64,000 nucleotides of DNA from Stenotrophomonas sp. ATCM1_4 (GTDB taxonomy: Bacteria > Pseudomonadota > Gammaproteobacteria > Xanthomonadales > Xanthomonadaceae). The translations under genes were made by a program, and so were the position numbers. The stretch covers positions 1,970,773 to 2,034,772 of the forward strand of contig NZ_QPFB01000001.1 in assembly GCF_004348115.1 (NCBI RefSeq). The letters run 5' to 3'. A model generated the notes under the pieces. The model saw nothing but the letters and a program-made list of their open reading frames with translations, made no database searches and was not told the DNA's origin. Position 1 is the first letter of the stretch. Every line of letters starts with the position of its first letter. Of this stretch, positions 1-9,845 are shown one piece after another.

Positions 1-215
1 CGGACATCTGGTGGCAGAAGCAGGGCAAGCCACTGGCCCGCTTCGACAACCTGTCCGTGCTCGACCTGCCCGGCGATTTCGTCGAACGCTGGGGCAGCCA
101 GATCCAGCGCGCCATGCGCTGGAGCGTGCTGATCCAGGACGGCGAGGTGCAGCTGATCAACGACCAGATGCAACTGGACGTGATCCCGCAATGGCGCAAG
201 CGCCCGGCAGGCTGA
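1..215 (+). CDS. yaeQ: YaeQ family protein (C-terminal part)
   Basis: The frame enters from the left window edge and stops with TGA at 213-215, so only the last ~70 residues are present. The segment DIWWQKQGKPLARFDNLSV followed by a short basic tail matches the conserved C-terminal part of YaeQ proteins (E. coli has an IWWQ...FANLSVW segment at the same place). YaeQ has a PD-(D/E)XK-nuclease-like fold but no firmly established biochemical role; the E. coli protein was first reported as a suppressor of rfaH loss. The next gene begins 7 bases after the stop, which suggests co-transcription. Confidence 0.85.
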   Translation, partial: DIWWQKQGKPLARFDNLSVLDLPGDFVERWGSQIQRAMRWSVLIQDGEVQLINDQMQLDVIPQWRKRPAG

Positions 216-222
216 GCAGACG

Positions 223-1413
223 GTGGCAGTGAACACGATCCGTTGCGACGTGCTGGTGGTCGGCGCCGGTGCCGCCGGCCTGATGTGTGCGCTCACCGCC
301 GGCCTGCGCGGTCGCATCGTGCAGGTGATCGACCATGCCAACAAGCCGGGCAAGAAGATCCTGATGTCCGGTGGCGGGCGCTGCAACTTCACCAACACCG
401 GCACCACGCCGGCCAACTTCCTCTCGGCCAACCCGCACTTCTGCAAGTCGGCGCTGGCGCGCTACACGCCGGCCGACTTCATCGACATGGTCGAGCGGCA
501 CGGCATCGCCTACCACGAGAAGGAACTGGGCCAGCTGTTCTGCGACATCTCCTCCAAGCAGATCGTAAGAATGCTGCTGGACGAATGCAGTGCCGCCGGC
601 GTGCAGGTGCGCACCGACTGCGGCGTGGAGGACATCGAACGCGGCGCCGACGGCTTCCGCGTGCGCACCGCGCAGGGGCTGTTCCACTGCGCCTCGCTGG
701 TGATCGCCACCGGCGGGCTGTCCATCCCGAGCATGGGCGCCAGCGGCTTTGGCTATGAAGTGGCACGCCGCTTCGGCCACGAAGTGCTGCCGACCCGCGC
801 CGGGCTGGTACCGCTCACGCTCAGTGGCAAGCACCAGGAACGCTTCGCCGACCTCAGCGGCGTCGCCCTGCCGGTGGAAGCGCGCTGCAACGGCCAGCAC
901 TTCCGCAACTTCATGCTGCTGACCCACCGCGGCATCAGCGGCCCGGCGATCCTGCAGATCTCCTCGTACTGGCAACCCGGCGACGACCTGCGCCTGGACC
1001 TGTTGCCCGACCGCGATGCCGCCGAGTGGCTGCGCGCGATGAAGCGCGAGCGCGGCGCCTCCGAGCTGCGCACCGTGCTGTCGGAGGTCATCCCGCGCCG
1101 GCTGGCGCTGCGCCTGTGCGAGCAGTGGCTCAAGGACAAGCCGGTACGGCAACTGGACGAGCGCGAGCTGCAGGCCGCCGCCAGCCTGCTTTCCGACTTC
1201 CCGCTGGTCGCCAGCGGCACCGAGGGCTACCGCACCGCCGAAGTCACCCTCGGCGGCGTGGACACGCGCAAGGTATCGTCCTCGACGATGGAATCGCAGC
1301 ACGTGCCGGGCCTGCATTTCATCGGCGAGGTGCTGGACGTGACCGGCTGGCTGGGCGGCTACAACTTCCAGTGGGCCTGGGCTTCCGGCCACGCGGCGGG
1401 CCAGGTGGCATGA
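223..1413 (+). CDS. BaiN/HI0933 (YhiN) family FAD-dependent oxidoreductase
   Basis: A 396-residue flavoprotein, the usual size for the family. The N-terminus has a dinucleotide-binding glycine motif (VVGAGAAGL, about residues 10-18), then the family signature GGGRCNFTN near residue 50. The C-terminus has TGWLGGYNFQWAWASG, which closes the FAD site. Physiological substrate is unknown for most members; BaiN of Clostridium acts on bile acids, but that activity cannot be assumed here. The start is GTG at 223, chosen because it lies just after the yaeQ stop and gives the normal N-terminus. Probably cytoplasmic and in one transcription unit with yaeQ. Confidence 0.88.
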   Translation: MAVNTIRCDVLVVGAGAAGLMCALTAGLRGRIVQVIDHANKPGKKILMSGGGRCNFTNTGTTPANFLSANPHFCKSALARYTPADFIDMVERHGIAYHEKELGQLFCDISSKQIVRMLLDECSAAGVQVRTDCGVEDIERGADGFRVRTAQGLFHCASLVIATGGLSIPSMGASGFGYEVARRFGHEVLPTRAGLVPLTLSGKHQERFADLSGVALPVEARCNGQHFRNFMLLTHRGISGPAILQISSYWQPGDDLRLDLLPDRDAAEWLRAMKRERGASELRTVLSEVIPRRLALRLCEQWLKDKPVRQLDERELQAAASLLSDFPLVASGTEGYRTAEVTLGGVDTRKVSSSTMESQHVPGLHFIGEVLDVTGWLGGYNFQWAWASGHAAGQVA

Positions 1414-1518
1414 GCCACACAGGGGCCATTTGTGCCCCATCCCGGCACTGTCAAACGTTCCACGCATAGACGCCGTACCTGCCCATCGTGTATTAAACGG
1501 CGTCCGAAGGAGTCTTGA

Positions 1519-3591
1519 ATGCAGAACGCCAAAGACATCACCTTGCGCCTGCTGATCGTCGATGACAGCGCCGAGAATGCCGAAGCCATCGTCAGTACGT
1601 TGCGCAACAGCGGCATCGCCGTGCGTCCCTTCCGGCCGCAGAGTCCGGACGAGCTGGTCCAGGCCGTGGGCGGGCAACCGCTCGACCTGGTGCTGGCCGC
1701 CAACGCGTACACGATCCCGCAGTCGCTGCTGACCCAGCAGGTCGCCGCCAGTGGCAAGGACATCCCGATGATCCTGCTGGCCGACCAGGTCGACGCGCAG
1801 TTGCTGCTCGACGCCTCGGCCAACGGCATCCGCGCCATCGCCCTGCGCACCGAGCCGGACCACCTGCTGTCGGTGGTGCGCACCGAATGGACCGACCTGC
1901 AGGCACGCCGCGGCCTGCGCCGCATCGAAGTACAGATGCGCGAGACCGAGCGCCGCTGCGATGCGCTGATCTCCTCCTCGCGCGACCCCATCGCCTACAT
2001 CCACGAAGGGATGCACATCCGCGCCAACGAGGCGTACCTGGACATGTTCGGGTACGAGTCGTTCGATGACGTGGAAGGCATCTCGCTGCTGGACATGGTC
2101 GCCCCGCAGTACGTGGAGGACTTCAAGAACCTGCTCAAGTCGCTGAGCAAGGGCGAGGCGCCGCCGCCGCAGTACGAAGTGCACGCGCGCAACCAGGACG
2201 GCGACACCTTCCCGGCGACGATGGAGTTCACCGCCGCCACCTACGAAGGCGAGTCCTGCTTCCAGGTGGTGTTCCGCCGCCGCGAGGAGTTCGACCCCGA
2301 ACTGGCGCGCGAGGTGGAGGAGCTGCGCCAGCGCGACCAGGTCACCGGCCTGCTCAACCGCCCCACTTTCATGGTCCACCTGGAGAACGCGGTGGCCCAG
2401 GTCAGCCGCAGCGACGGCCAGTACGGTTTCCTGCTGGTCGAACCGGACCACTACAACCGCCTGCTGGCGGACATCGGCCTGGATTCGGCCGATGCGCTGA
2501 TCGCCGCGCTCGGCCAGCACCTGGCCGGCGCCATCAACGAGGAGGCGCAGCTGGCACGCTTCGGCGAGCACAGCTTCGCCCTGCTCTGCCAGGGCCAGTA
2601 CGCGCACACCACGCAGGTGGCCGAACGCGTGCGCCAGGCCTTCGCCTCCCATGTGTTCAGCATCGGCCAGCGTTCGGCCACGGTCACCGTCAGCATCGGC
2701 GGCGTGCAGGTCGGCGAGAAGATCGCCAGCGTCGGCCAGGTGCTCAGCCATGCCAACGATTGCAACCGCGCGGCCATCGAGCTGGGCGGCAACACGGTCA
2801 AGGTGTTCGACCCGGGCGCGACCGATCGCGTCGAGGAAGAACGCATCCAGCGCTGGGTGCAGCGCATCGGCGAGGCCATCGCCGGCGACGGGTTCCATCT
2901 GCGTTTCCGCCCGGTGCTGAACCTGATGGGCGAGCCGATGCAGCTGTACGACACCTCGCTGCTGCTGGAGAACAACGGCGAGCTGGTCAGCCCTGGCACC
3001 TTCCTGCCCATCGCCGAGGACCACGGCCTGCTGGCGCCGCTCAACCGCTGGGTGGTGGCCAACGCCATCCGCGCGCTGGGGGAACGCCGCCGCGCCGGCC
3101 ACACCACCCGCCTGATGGTGCGCATCACCCCCGAGTCGTTCACCGACCCGCAGTTGCTGGACGTCATCCGCGACGGGCTGGCCAACGAAGGCGTGGACGG
3201 CGACCAGCTGTGGCTGCAGATCCCCGAGGCCAAGGTGTTCACCCACCTGCGCAACGCGCAGCAGTTCCTCGCCGGCGTGGCCACGATGGGCTGCAAGGTC
3301 GGGCTGGAGCAGTTCGGCTCGGGCCTGGATTCGTTCCAGCTGCTGGCCCATTTCCAACCGGCGTTCCTCAAGCTGGACCGCAGCTTCACCGCCGATCCGG
3401 CGCAGGCCAAGGAACAGCTGGACAAGACCCGCGAGATCACCGGCAAGGCGCAGGAGGCCGGCATCCTCACCGTCGCCGAGTTCGTCACCGACGCGGCCAC
3501 GATGAGCCTGCTGTTCAGTGCCGGCGTGGACTACGTACAGGGCGATTTCGTCGGGCCGCCGACGGCGCAGATGGACTTCGAGTTCAACTGA
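1519..3591 (+). CDS. fimX: FimX-like c-di-GMP receptor (REC-PAS-degenerate GGDEF-degenerate EAL)
   Basis: A 690-residue protein. A receiver-like domain (about 10-125) lacks the phospho-acceptor Asp: the expected site reads LVLAANAYTIP. Next come a PAS domain (about 145-255), a GGDEF domain (about 265-425) whose active-site loop is RFGEHSF instead of GGDEF, and an EAL domain (about 440-690) where the EAL signature is not recognisable (region FRPVLNLMGEP, then YDTSLLL). Degenerate versions of all these are the hallmark of FimX, which binds c-di-GMP through its EAL domain without synthesis or turnover and acts with PilZ and PilB in type IV pilus assembly at the cell pole. Length and architecture match the Xanthomonas FimX proteins. 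A strong Shine-Dalgarno (AAGGAG) precedes the ATG, and a terminator follows at 3610-3640. Confidence 0.85.
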   Translation: MQNAKDITLRLLIVDDSAENAEAIVSTLRNSGIAVRPFRPQSPDELVQAVGGQPLDLVLAANAYTIPQSLLTQQVAASGKDIPMILLADQVDAQLLLDASANGIRAIALRTEPDHLLSVVRTEWTDLQARRGLRRIEVQMRETERRCDALISSSRDPIAYIHEGMHIRANEAYLDMFGYESFDDVEGISLLDMVAPQYVEDFKNLLKSLSKGEAPPPQYEVHARNQDGDTFPATMEFTAATYEGESCFQVVFRRREEFDPELAREVEELRQRDQVTGLLNRPTFMVHLENAVAQVSRSDGQYGFLLVEPDHYNRLLADIGLDSADALIAALGQHLAGAINEEAQLARFGEHSFALLCQGQYAHTTQVAERVRQAFASHVFSIGQRSATVTVSIGGVQVGEKIASVGQVLSHANDCNRAAIELGGNTVKVFDPGATDRVEEERIQRWVQRIGEAIAGDGFHLRFRPVLNLMGEPMQLYDTSLLLENNGELVSPGTFLPIAEDHGLLAPLNRWVVANAIRALGERRRAGHTTRLMVRITPESFTDPQLLDVIRDGLANEGVDGDQLWLQIPEAKVFTHLRNAQQFLAGVATMGCKVGLEQFGSGLDSFQLLAHFQPAFLKLDRSFTADPAQAKEQLDKTREITGKAQEAGILTVAEFVTDAATMSLLFSAGVDYVQGDFVGPPTAQMDFEFN

Positions 3592-3609
3592 GGCCTGCCC
3601 TCACCCCAA

Positions 3610-3640
3610 CCCCTCTCCCGTACACGGGAGAGGGGCTTTT
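3610..3640 (+). terminator. Rho-independent terminator after fimX
   Basis: Perfect 11-bp stem CCCCTCTCCCG / CGGGAGAGGGG with a 4-base loop, followed after one base by TTTT, starting 19 bases after the fimX stop. The arm is also of the CTCCCG-type hairpin repeat seen elsewhere in the window, so a dispersed element may be serving as terminator. Confidence 0.7.
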
Positions 3641-3666
3641 GCATCGACAGCGTACGATTGATGCTC

Positions 3667-3713
3667 CCTTCTCCCGCCTGCGGGAGAAGGTGCCCGAAGG
3701 GCGGATGAGGGGC
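3667..3713. repeat. Dispersed CTCCCG hairpin repeat, copy 1
   Basis: A hairpin (CCTTCTCCCG / CGGGAGAAGG, loop CCTG) followed by a smaller one (GCCC GAA GGGC) and GGATGAGGGGCTC. Read in reverse complement it is nearly identical to 56863-56916. Position between convergent genes, with no coding potential. Confidence 0.75.
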
Positions 3714-3742
3714 TCCACGGGCCCTGGCGATCGTGTAGGAAC

Positions 3743-3767
3743 AAAAAAGGCCGCGCATCGCGCGGCC
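3743..3767 (-). terminator. Terminator of fabV
   Basis: 8-bp GC stem (GGCCGCGC / GCGCGGCC, 3-base loop) with a run of six A on the + strand, i.e. six T at the 3' side on the minus strand, 26 bases past the fabV stop. Confidence 0.85.
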
Positions 3768-3792
3768 CTTCTGTTTCCAGAACCGCCGAGGC

Positions 3793-5052
3793 TCATACCT
3801 CGACGATGCCCGGGATCGCCACGTCCGGGTTCACATCAGCCTCGTAATCCACGCCGTCGATGCCGAAGCCGAACAGGCGCAGGAAGTCGGCCTTGTAGCC
3901 GGCCAGGTCGCTGATCTCGTACAGGTTCTCGTTGGTCACCTGCGGCCACAGCTGCAGCACCTTGCCCTGCACTTCCGGGGCCATTTCCTTGTAGTCCGCG
4001 CGCAGGCGGCCTTCGGCGTCGACCAGCGCGACGTCGCGACCCTTGCCGTCAACCAGGGCCGGGCGGATATGGTCAGCCGCGTTGGCGCCACCCTGCGGGC
4101 CGTTGTAAAGGATGTCGTACAGCGTATCGAGCTGCTCGATGCAGCCCTCGTGCGTACCTTCTTCCTTCATCACCTTGAACAGCAGCGACAGGTACAGCGG
4201 CATGGTCGGGATGGCCGAGCTGGCCTGGGTCACCACCGCCTTGAGCACCGACACGCGCGCGTCGCCGCCGATGCCCTGCAGCTTGCCGCGGATGTCCTTG
4301 ACCTTGGCATCCAGGTCCTTCTTGGCCGCACCGATGGAACCGTTCCAGTAGATAGCCTGGGTGATCTCCTCGCCCACGTAGGTGAAGGCGGTGGTGGTCG
4401 CGCCCGGTGCCAGCACGCCGGCTTCCAGCAGCGCATCGATCCACATCTGCCAGTCCTCGCCCCCCATCACCTGCACGGTGCCTGCGATCTCCTCGGCGGT
4501 GGCCGGCTGCAGCGTGGTTTCGGTCAGCACTTCCTTGTCGGTATCCAAGCCGCGCAGCGTGATCGGCGCGCCGATCGGCTTGAGCGTGGAGCTGATCACC
4601 TCACCGGTCTTGGGATGCTTGCGACGCGGCGCCGCCAGGCTGTAGACGACCTGGTCAACCTGGCCCAGGTCGGCCTTGATGATCTCGATGACCTTCTGCT
4701 TCACCTCGTCGGAGAACGCGTCGCCGTTGACGCTGCGCGCGTACAGGCCGGCCTGGTGCGCGTACTTCTCGAACGCGGCGGAGTTGTACCAGCCCGCCGT
4801 GCCCGGCTTGGTCTCGCTGCCCGGGCGCTCGAAGAACACGCCCAGCGTGGCCGCATCGCTGCCGAAGGCCGCCTTGATGCGCGCCGCCAGTCCGTAACCG
4901 GTCGAGGCACCCAGCACCAGCACCTTCTTCGGGCCATTGGCCAGCTTGGGCAGCGACTGGATGTAGTCGATCTGTTCCTTGACCGCCGCGTCGCAACCGG
5001 TCGGGTGGGTGGTGACGCAGATGAAGCCGCGCACACGCGGTTTGATGACCAT
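3793..5052 (-). CDS. fabV: Enoyl-[ACP] reductase FabV (trans-2-enoyl-CoA reductase family)
   Basis: A 419-residue NADH-dependent enoyl-ACP reductase that performs the last step of each fatty-acid elongation cycle in the cytoplasm. The start is set at [11 protein letters not shown], the standard FabV N-terminus; the open frame extends 51 codons further upstream without family similarity. The SDR-like nucleotide-binding stretch [15 protein letters not shown] lies near residue 50. The active-site Tyr and Lys are in a Y-x8-K arrangement ([10 protein letters not shown]), the spacing that defines FabV/TER rather than FabI (Y-x6-K). FabV enzymes are known to be far less sensitive to triclosan than FabI. 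A single gene with its own terminator at 3743-3767. Confidence 0.95.
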   Translation of the reverse strand: MVIKPRVRGFICVTTHPTGCDAAVKEQIDYIQSLPKLANGPKKVLVLGASTGYGLAARIKAAFGSDAATLGVFFERPGSETKPGTAGWYNSAAFEKYAHQAGLYARSVNGDAFSDEVKQKVIEIIKADLGQVDQVVYSLAAPRRKHPKTGEVISSTLKPIGAPITLRGLDTDKEVLTETTLQPATAEEIAGTVQVMGGEDWQMWIDALLEAGVLAPGATTTAFTYVGEEITQAIYWNGSIGAAKKDLDAKVKDIRGKLQGIGGDARVSVLKAVVTQASSAIPTMPLYLSLLFKVMKEEGTHEGCIEQLDTLYDILYNGPQGGANAADHIRPALVDGKGRDVALVDAEGRLRADYKEMAPEVQGKVLQLWPQVTNENLYEISDLAGYKADFLRLFGFGIDGVDYEADVNPDVAIPGIVEV

Positions 5053-5202
5053 GAAAACCTCAGCTAGGTAAGCAGGAAAACAGCGCCGCCATGACAGGGA
5101 AACCACGGCCCGGCGCCGAACCGGAAGGATCGTAGTGTGCACCCGCAGCGAACACAACCGACGCCACCGCATGGAAATCCCCGTGCAACCTGCCGGCGCG
5201 GG

Positions 5203-5234
5203 CAAAAGAAAAGCCGCGCGGTGCGCGGCTTTTC
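5203..5234 (-). terminator. Terminator after secF
   Basis: Perfect 12-bp stem GAAAAGCCGCGC / GCGCGGCTTTTC with a 3-base loop, followed on the minus strand by TTTTG. It lies 23 bases beyond the secF stop and ends the queA-tgt-yajC-secDF unit. Confidence 0.85.
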
Positions 5235-5256
5235 CGGGTTGCCGGGAGGGGCACCG

Positions 5257-6225
5257 TCACGGGCGACGGGCCAGCTCCTCGACGTCCTTGGCCTTGGGCA
5301 TCAGGTCCTGCTTGCTGACCTTGAACGGGCCGATGCTCAGCAGCGGCACCGCCACGATGATCGAGGACACCACCACGATCACCGCACCGGCCATGTGCGT
5401 CTCGGCCAGGCCTTCCATCGACTCGCCGCCGTACAGGTACAGCGCCAGCGCCGACAGGAAGAACATCACCGCGGTGATCACCGTACGGGACAGCGTCTGG
5501 TTGATCGACTTGTTCAGCACTTCCAGCGGCTCTGCGCGCAGGCTGCGGAAGTTTTCGCGGACACGGTCGAACACCACGATGATGTCGTTGATGGCGAAAC
5601 CCATCACCGACAGCATGCCCGCCAGCACGGTCAGGTCGAACTCACGACCCAGCAGCGACATGTAGGCGATGGTCAGGATCAGGTCGAAGAACGCGGTGAT
5701 GCTGGCCACGATCGCGAACTTCCATTCGAAGCGCGCGGCGATGTAGATCAGGAAGCCGATCACCATGAACAGGGTCGCGTAGACGCCGTTCAGGGCCAGG
5801 TCCTTGCCCACCTGCGGGCCGACGAACTCGCCCGGCTGCACCGAGGCGGGGTTGTCGGTGGTGGTCACCGCCACGCGCACCTTCTCCGCCACTTGGGCAG
5901 CCGCATCGGCAGCGTTGTTGTGCTCACCGTCCGGCTGCAGGCGGATCATGACGTCGTTGCCGCCGCCCACGCTCTGCACCTGGGCGTTCTCGAAGCCGGC
6001 CTTGGCCAGGCTTTCACGCACGTTGTCGGCGTTGATCGGCTTCTCGAAGTGCGTGCGCACCACGGTACCGCCGGTGAACTCCAGCGCGTAGTTGAAGCCC
6101 TTGAAGCCGATCACGGCCACCGACAGCAACAGCAGCACCACCATCAGCGCAAGCACGGGCTTGCGGTGGCGCATGAAGTCGATGTTGGTGTCGTTCGGGA
6201 CGATATGGAGTGGAAACAGTTTCAT
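5257..6225 (-). CDS. secF: Protein translocase subunit SecF
   Basis: A 322-residue inner-membrane protein with the SecF layout: one membrane segment near residues 20-40, a periplasmic domain, then five further membrane segments in the C-terminal half. The family motif around FTGGTVVRTHF and the membrane motif SVMGFAINDIIVVFDRVREN are both present. With SecD it uses the proton-motive force to help release proteins exported through SecYEG. The gene follows secD with a 19-base gap and ends at the terminator at 5203-5234. Confidence 0.96.
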   Translation of the reverse strand: MKLFPLHIVPNDTNIDFMRHRKPVLALMVVLLLLSVAVIGFKGFNYALEFTGGTVVRTHFEKPINADNVRESLAKAGFENAQVQSVGGGNDVMIRLQPDGEHNNAADAAAQVAEKVRVAVTTTDNPASVQPGEFVGPQVGKDLALNGVYATLFMVIGFLIYIAARFEWKFAIVASITAFFDLILTIAYMSLLGREFDLTVLAGMLSVMGFAINDIIVVFDRVRENFRSLRAEPLEVLNKSINQTLSRTVITAVMFFLSALALYLYGGESMEGLAETHMAGAVIVVVSSIIVAVPLLSIGPFKVSKQDLMPKAKDVEELARRP

Positions 6226-6244
6226 GTATTGAGTCTCTTCCCGA

Positions 6245-8086
6245 TCAGATCGCCACGGACTTCAGGTTCTTGCGGCGGCTGTAAATCAAGGTAGCCAGCG
6301 CACGCGACACGGTGATCGCGGTGAACATGGAGGCGAAAATACCGATGATCATGGTCAGCGCGAAGCCCTTCAGCGGGCCCGTGCCGAACGCGTACAGCGC
6401 CACGCCCACGATCAGGCCGGTCAGGTTGGCGTCCAGGATGGTGCCCGATGCACGCTCGTAGCCTTCGGCGATCGCCTTCTTGGCCGGCATGCCCAGCCGC
6501 AACTCCTCGCGGATACGCTCGTTGATCAGCACGTTGGCGTCCACCGACAGGCCCACCGACAACGCCAGGCCGGCGAAGCCCGGCAGGGTCATGGTCGCGC
6601 CGAACAGCGACATCACCGCCACCACGATCAGCAGGTTGAACAGCAGCGCCACCGAGGTAATCGCACCGAACATGCGGTAGTAGACGGTGAAGAACACCAG
6701 GGTGAACACGAACGAGAACACCACGGCCTTGACGCCGCGAGCCACGTTTTCCTTGCCCAGGCTCGGGCCGATCACGTATTCCTCGACGAAGTCCATCGGC
6801 GCGGCCAGCGAACCGGCACGCAGCAGCTTGGCCAGGCCGTCAGCCTCGGTCTTCTCCAGGCCGGTGGTCTGGAACTCCTTGCCGAACACGCCGTTGACGT
6901 TGGCCACCGAGATCACTTCTTCCTTGACGCGGAAGCTGCGCTCTTCCTTGCCATTGACCATGGTCACCTGCGGGATGCGCTCGGTGTAGACCACGGCCAT
7001 CGGCTTGCCGACGTTGGCGCTGGTGAAGTCGAACATGCGCTGGCCGCCCACGGCGTTGAGCGTCACGCTCACCGACGGCAGGCCATTCTGGTCGGTGGAG
7101 ACGTTGGCCTTGACCATCTGGTCGCCGGTGACGATGGTGCGCTTGTTCAGCAGCACCGGGCGGCCGGCGCGGTCACGGTACAGCTTGGCTTCCGGCGGGA
7201 TGCGGCCGGTATCGGCGGCGTCCTGCGCGTTGCCATCGACCACGGCGCGGTACTCCAGCGTCGCGGTGGCACCGATCATGCGCTTGGCTTCGGCGGTGTC
7301 CTGCACGCCCGGCAGCTCGACCACGATGCGGTCGTCGCCCTGGCGCTGGATGATCGGCTCGGCCACGCCCAGTTCGTTGACGCGGTTGCGCAGCGTGGTC
7401 AGATTCTGCTCGATCGCACCGGTGGCGATCTGGCTCATTTCCGTCTGCGGCACCGTGGCGGTGATGCGATCGCCGCTCACCGAGTAGGTGAAGGTCGGCT
7501 GCGCCTTGGCCAGCGCGGCGCGGGCCTTGTCCGCATCGGCGGCGTTGGCCAGGGTGACCTGGATGTCGCTGTTGCCACGACGCTCCACCGAACGGTAGGT
7601 GACGCGGCTGTCACGCAGGGTGGTCCGCACGTCTTCGGTGAAGGCCTCGAAGCGCTTGTCCACGGCGGCCTTCTGGTCGACCTGCAGCGCGAAGTGCACG
7701 CCACCGACCAGGTCCAGGCCCAGCACCATCGGCTTGCCGCCGAGCTTGGCCAGCCATTCCGGCACGGTCGACGCCAGGTTCAGGGCGACGGTGTAGTTCT
7801 CGCCGGCCGCCTCGCGCAGCACGTCGTTGGCGCGCGTCTGCGCATCCAGCGACGGCAGGCGGACGATCAGGCTGTCGCCTTCCTTGGCCACGCCCTTGGG
7901 CGTGACACCGGCGGCACCCAACGCCGTGGTGACGCGCTCCTTGAAGGCGTCATCGATCTGGCCACCGCGGTTGGCGGTGATCTGGACGGACGGATCCTTC
8001 TGGTACATGTTCGGCAGCGCATACAGCGCGCTGACCGCCAGAACGATCACGATCAGGAAGTACTTCCAACGTGGAAATTCAAGCAT
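6245..8086 (-). CDS. secD: Protein translocase subunit SecD
   Basis: 613 residues, the normal size. An N-terminal membrane anchor (about 9-27) is followed by the large periplasmic domain, including LGLDLVGGVHFALQVD (family motif GLDLxGG) and the P1 head region. The C-terminal half carries the RND-like membrane segments with SVGLSVDANVLINERIREE, the conserved signature of transmembrane segment 4. Partner of SecF in the proton-driven late step of Sec export. It lies between yajC (59-base gap) and secF (19-base gap) in the conserved yajC-secD-secF order. Confidence 0.97.
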   Translation of the reverse strand: MLEFPRWKYFLIVIVLAVSALYALPNMYQKDPSVQITANRGGQIDDAFKERVTTALGAAGVTPKGVAKEGDSLIVRLPSLDAQTRANDVLREAAGENYTVALNLASTVPEWLAKLGGKPMVLGLDLVGGVHFALQVDQKAAVDKRFEAFTEDVRTTLRDSRVTYRSVERRGNSDIQVTLANAADADKARAALAKAQPTFTYSVSGDRITATVPQTEMSQIATGAIEQNLTTLRNRVNELGVAEPIIQRQGDDRIVVELPGVQDTAEAKRMIGATATLEYRAVVDGNAQDAADTGRIPPEAKLYRDRAGRPVLLNKRTIVTGDQMVKANVSTDQNGLPSVSVTLNAVGGQRMFDFTSANVGKPMAVVYTERIPQVTMVNGKEERSFRVKEEVISVANVNGVFGKEFQTTGLEKTEADGLAKLLRAGSLAAPMDFVEEYVIGPSLGKENVARGVKAVVFSFVFTLVFFTVYYRMFGAITSVALLFNLLIVVAVMSLFGATMTLPGFAGLALSVGLSVDANVLINERIREELRLGMPAKKAIAEGYERASGTILDANLTGLIVGVALYAFGTGPLKGFALTMIIGIFASMFTAITVSRALATLIYSRRKNLKSVAI

Positions 8087-8145
8087 TGCGGATTCCTGCG
8101 TGGCGCCTTCCCGGCGTCACGACGTGACGGAAAGGGAATTCAGCC

Positions 8146-8475
8146 TCAGGCAGCCGACTTCAGCGTGCCCTTGGGCAGCACGTTGCCGATGGAGCCCTTC
8201 TGCACGCGGATGCGCACGTTGTCGGCCACTTCGACGGTGACGAAGTTGTCGCCGATGTCGGTGACCACGCCGGCGATGCCGCCGGAGGTCAGCACTTCGT
8301 CGCCCTTGCTGATCTTGTCCAGCATCGCCTTGTGTTCCTTCTGGCGCTTCATCTGCGGGCGGATCATCAGGAAGTACATGACCGCGATCAGGGCGATCGG
8401 CAGCAGGAAGGTGCCCATGCCCGGGGCAGCCGGGGCGGCCTGGGCGACGGGAAGCAGGATGGCCATCAGATTCAT
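8146..8475 (-). CDS. yajC: Preprotein translocase subunit YajC
   Basis: A 109-residue single-span membrane protein (hydrophobic segment about residues 22-42, LLPIALIAVMYFLMIRPQMK) with the conserved follow-on KRQKEHKAMLDKISKGDEV and a soluble C-terminal domain. YajC associates with SecDF in the inner membrane; it is not essential for export in E. coli. Located between tgt and secD, as in most gammaproteobacteria. ATG at 8475 was chosen; an in-frame ATG three codons later (MAILL) is an alternative. Confidence 0.95.
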   Translation of the reverse strand: MNLMAILLPVAQAAPAAPGMGTFLLPIALIAVMYFLMIRPQMKRQKEHKAMLDKISKGDEVLTSGGIAGVVTDIGDNFVTVEVADNVRIRVQKGSIGNVLPKGTLKSAA

Positions 8476-8600
8476 TACGTAAGTCCTTGGTGTTGGGCGG
8501 CACCCTGCCCGGCCTGAGGCCGGCGGTCACCGCGAAACGGGGTCAGCCGTGAAGTATGCCACGGCCCCGGGACCTCGTCCCGGGCCGCGTGGCTGCTGGG

Positions 8601-9845
<1,245 letters not shown>

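Noticed and set aside
157..3357. 1066-codon open frame on the minus strand opposite the BaiN-like gene and fimX
   Set aside because: High-GC antisense shadow: composition is Gln/His/Arg/Ala-rich with no family motif, and both genes on the + strand are well supported.
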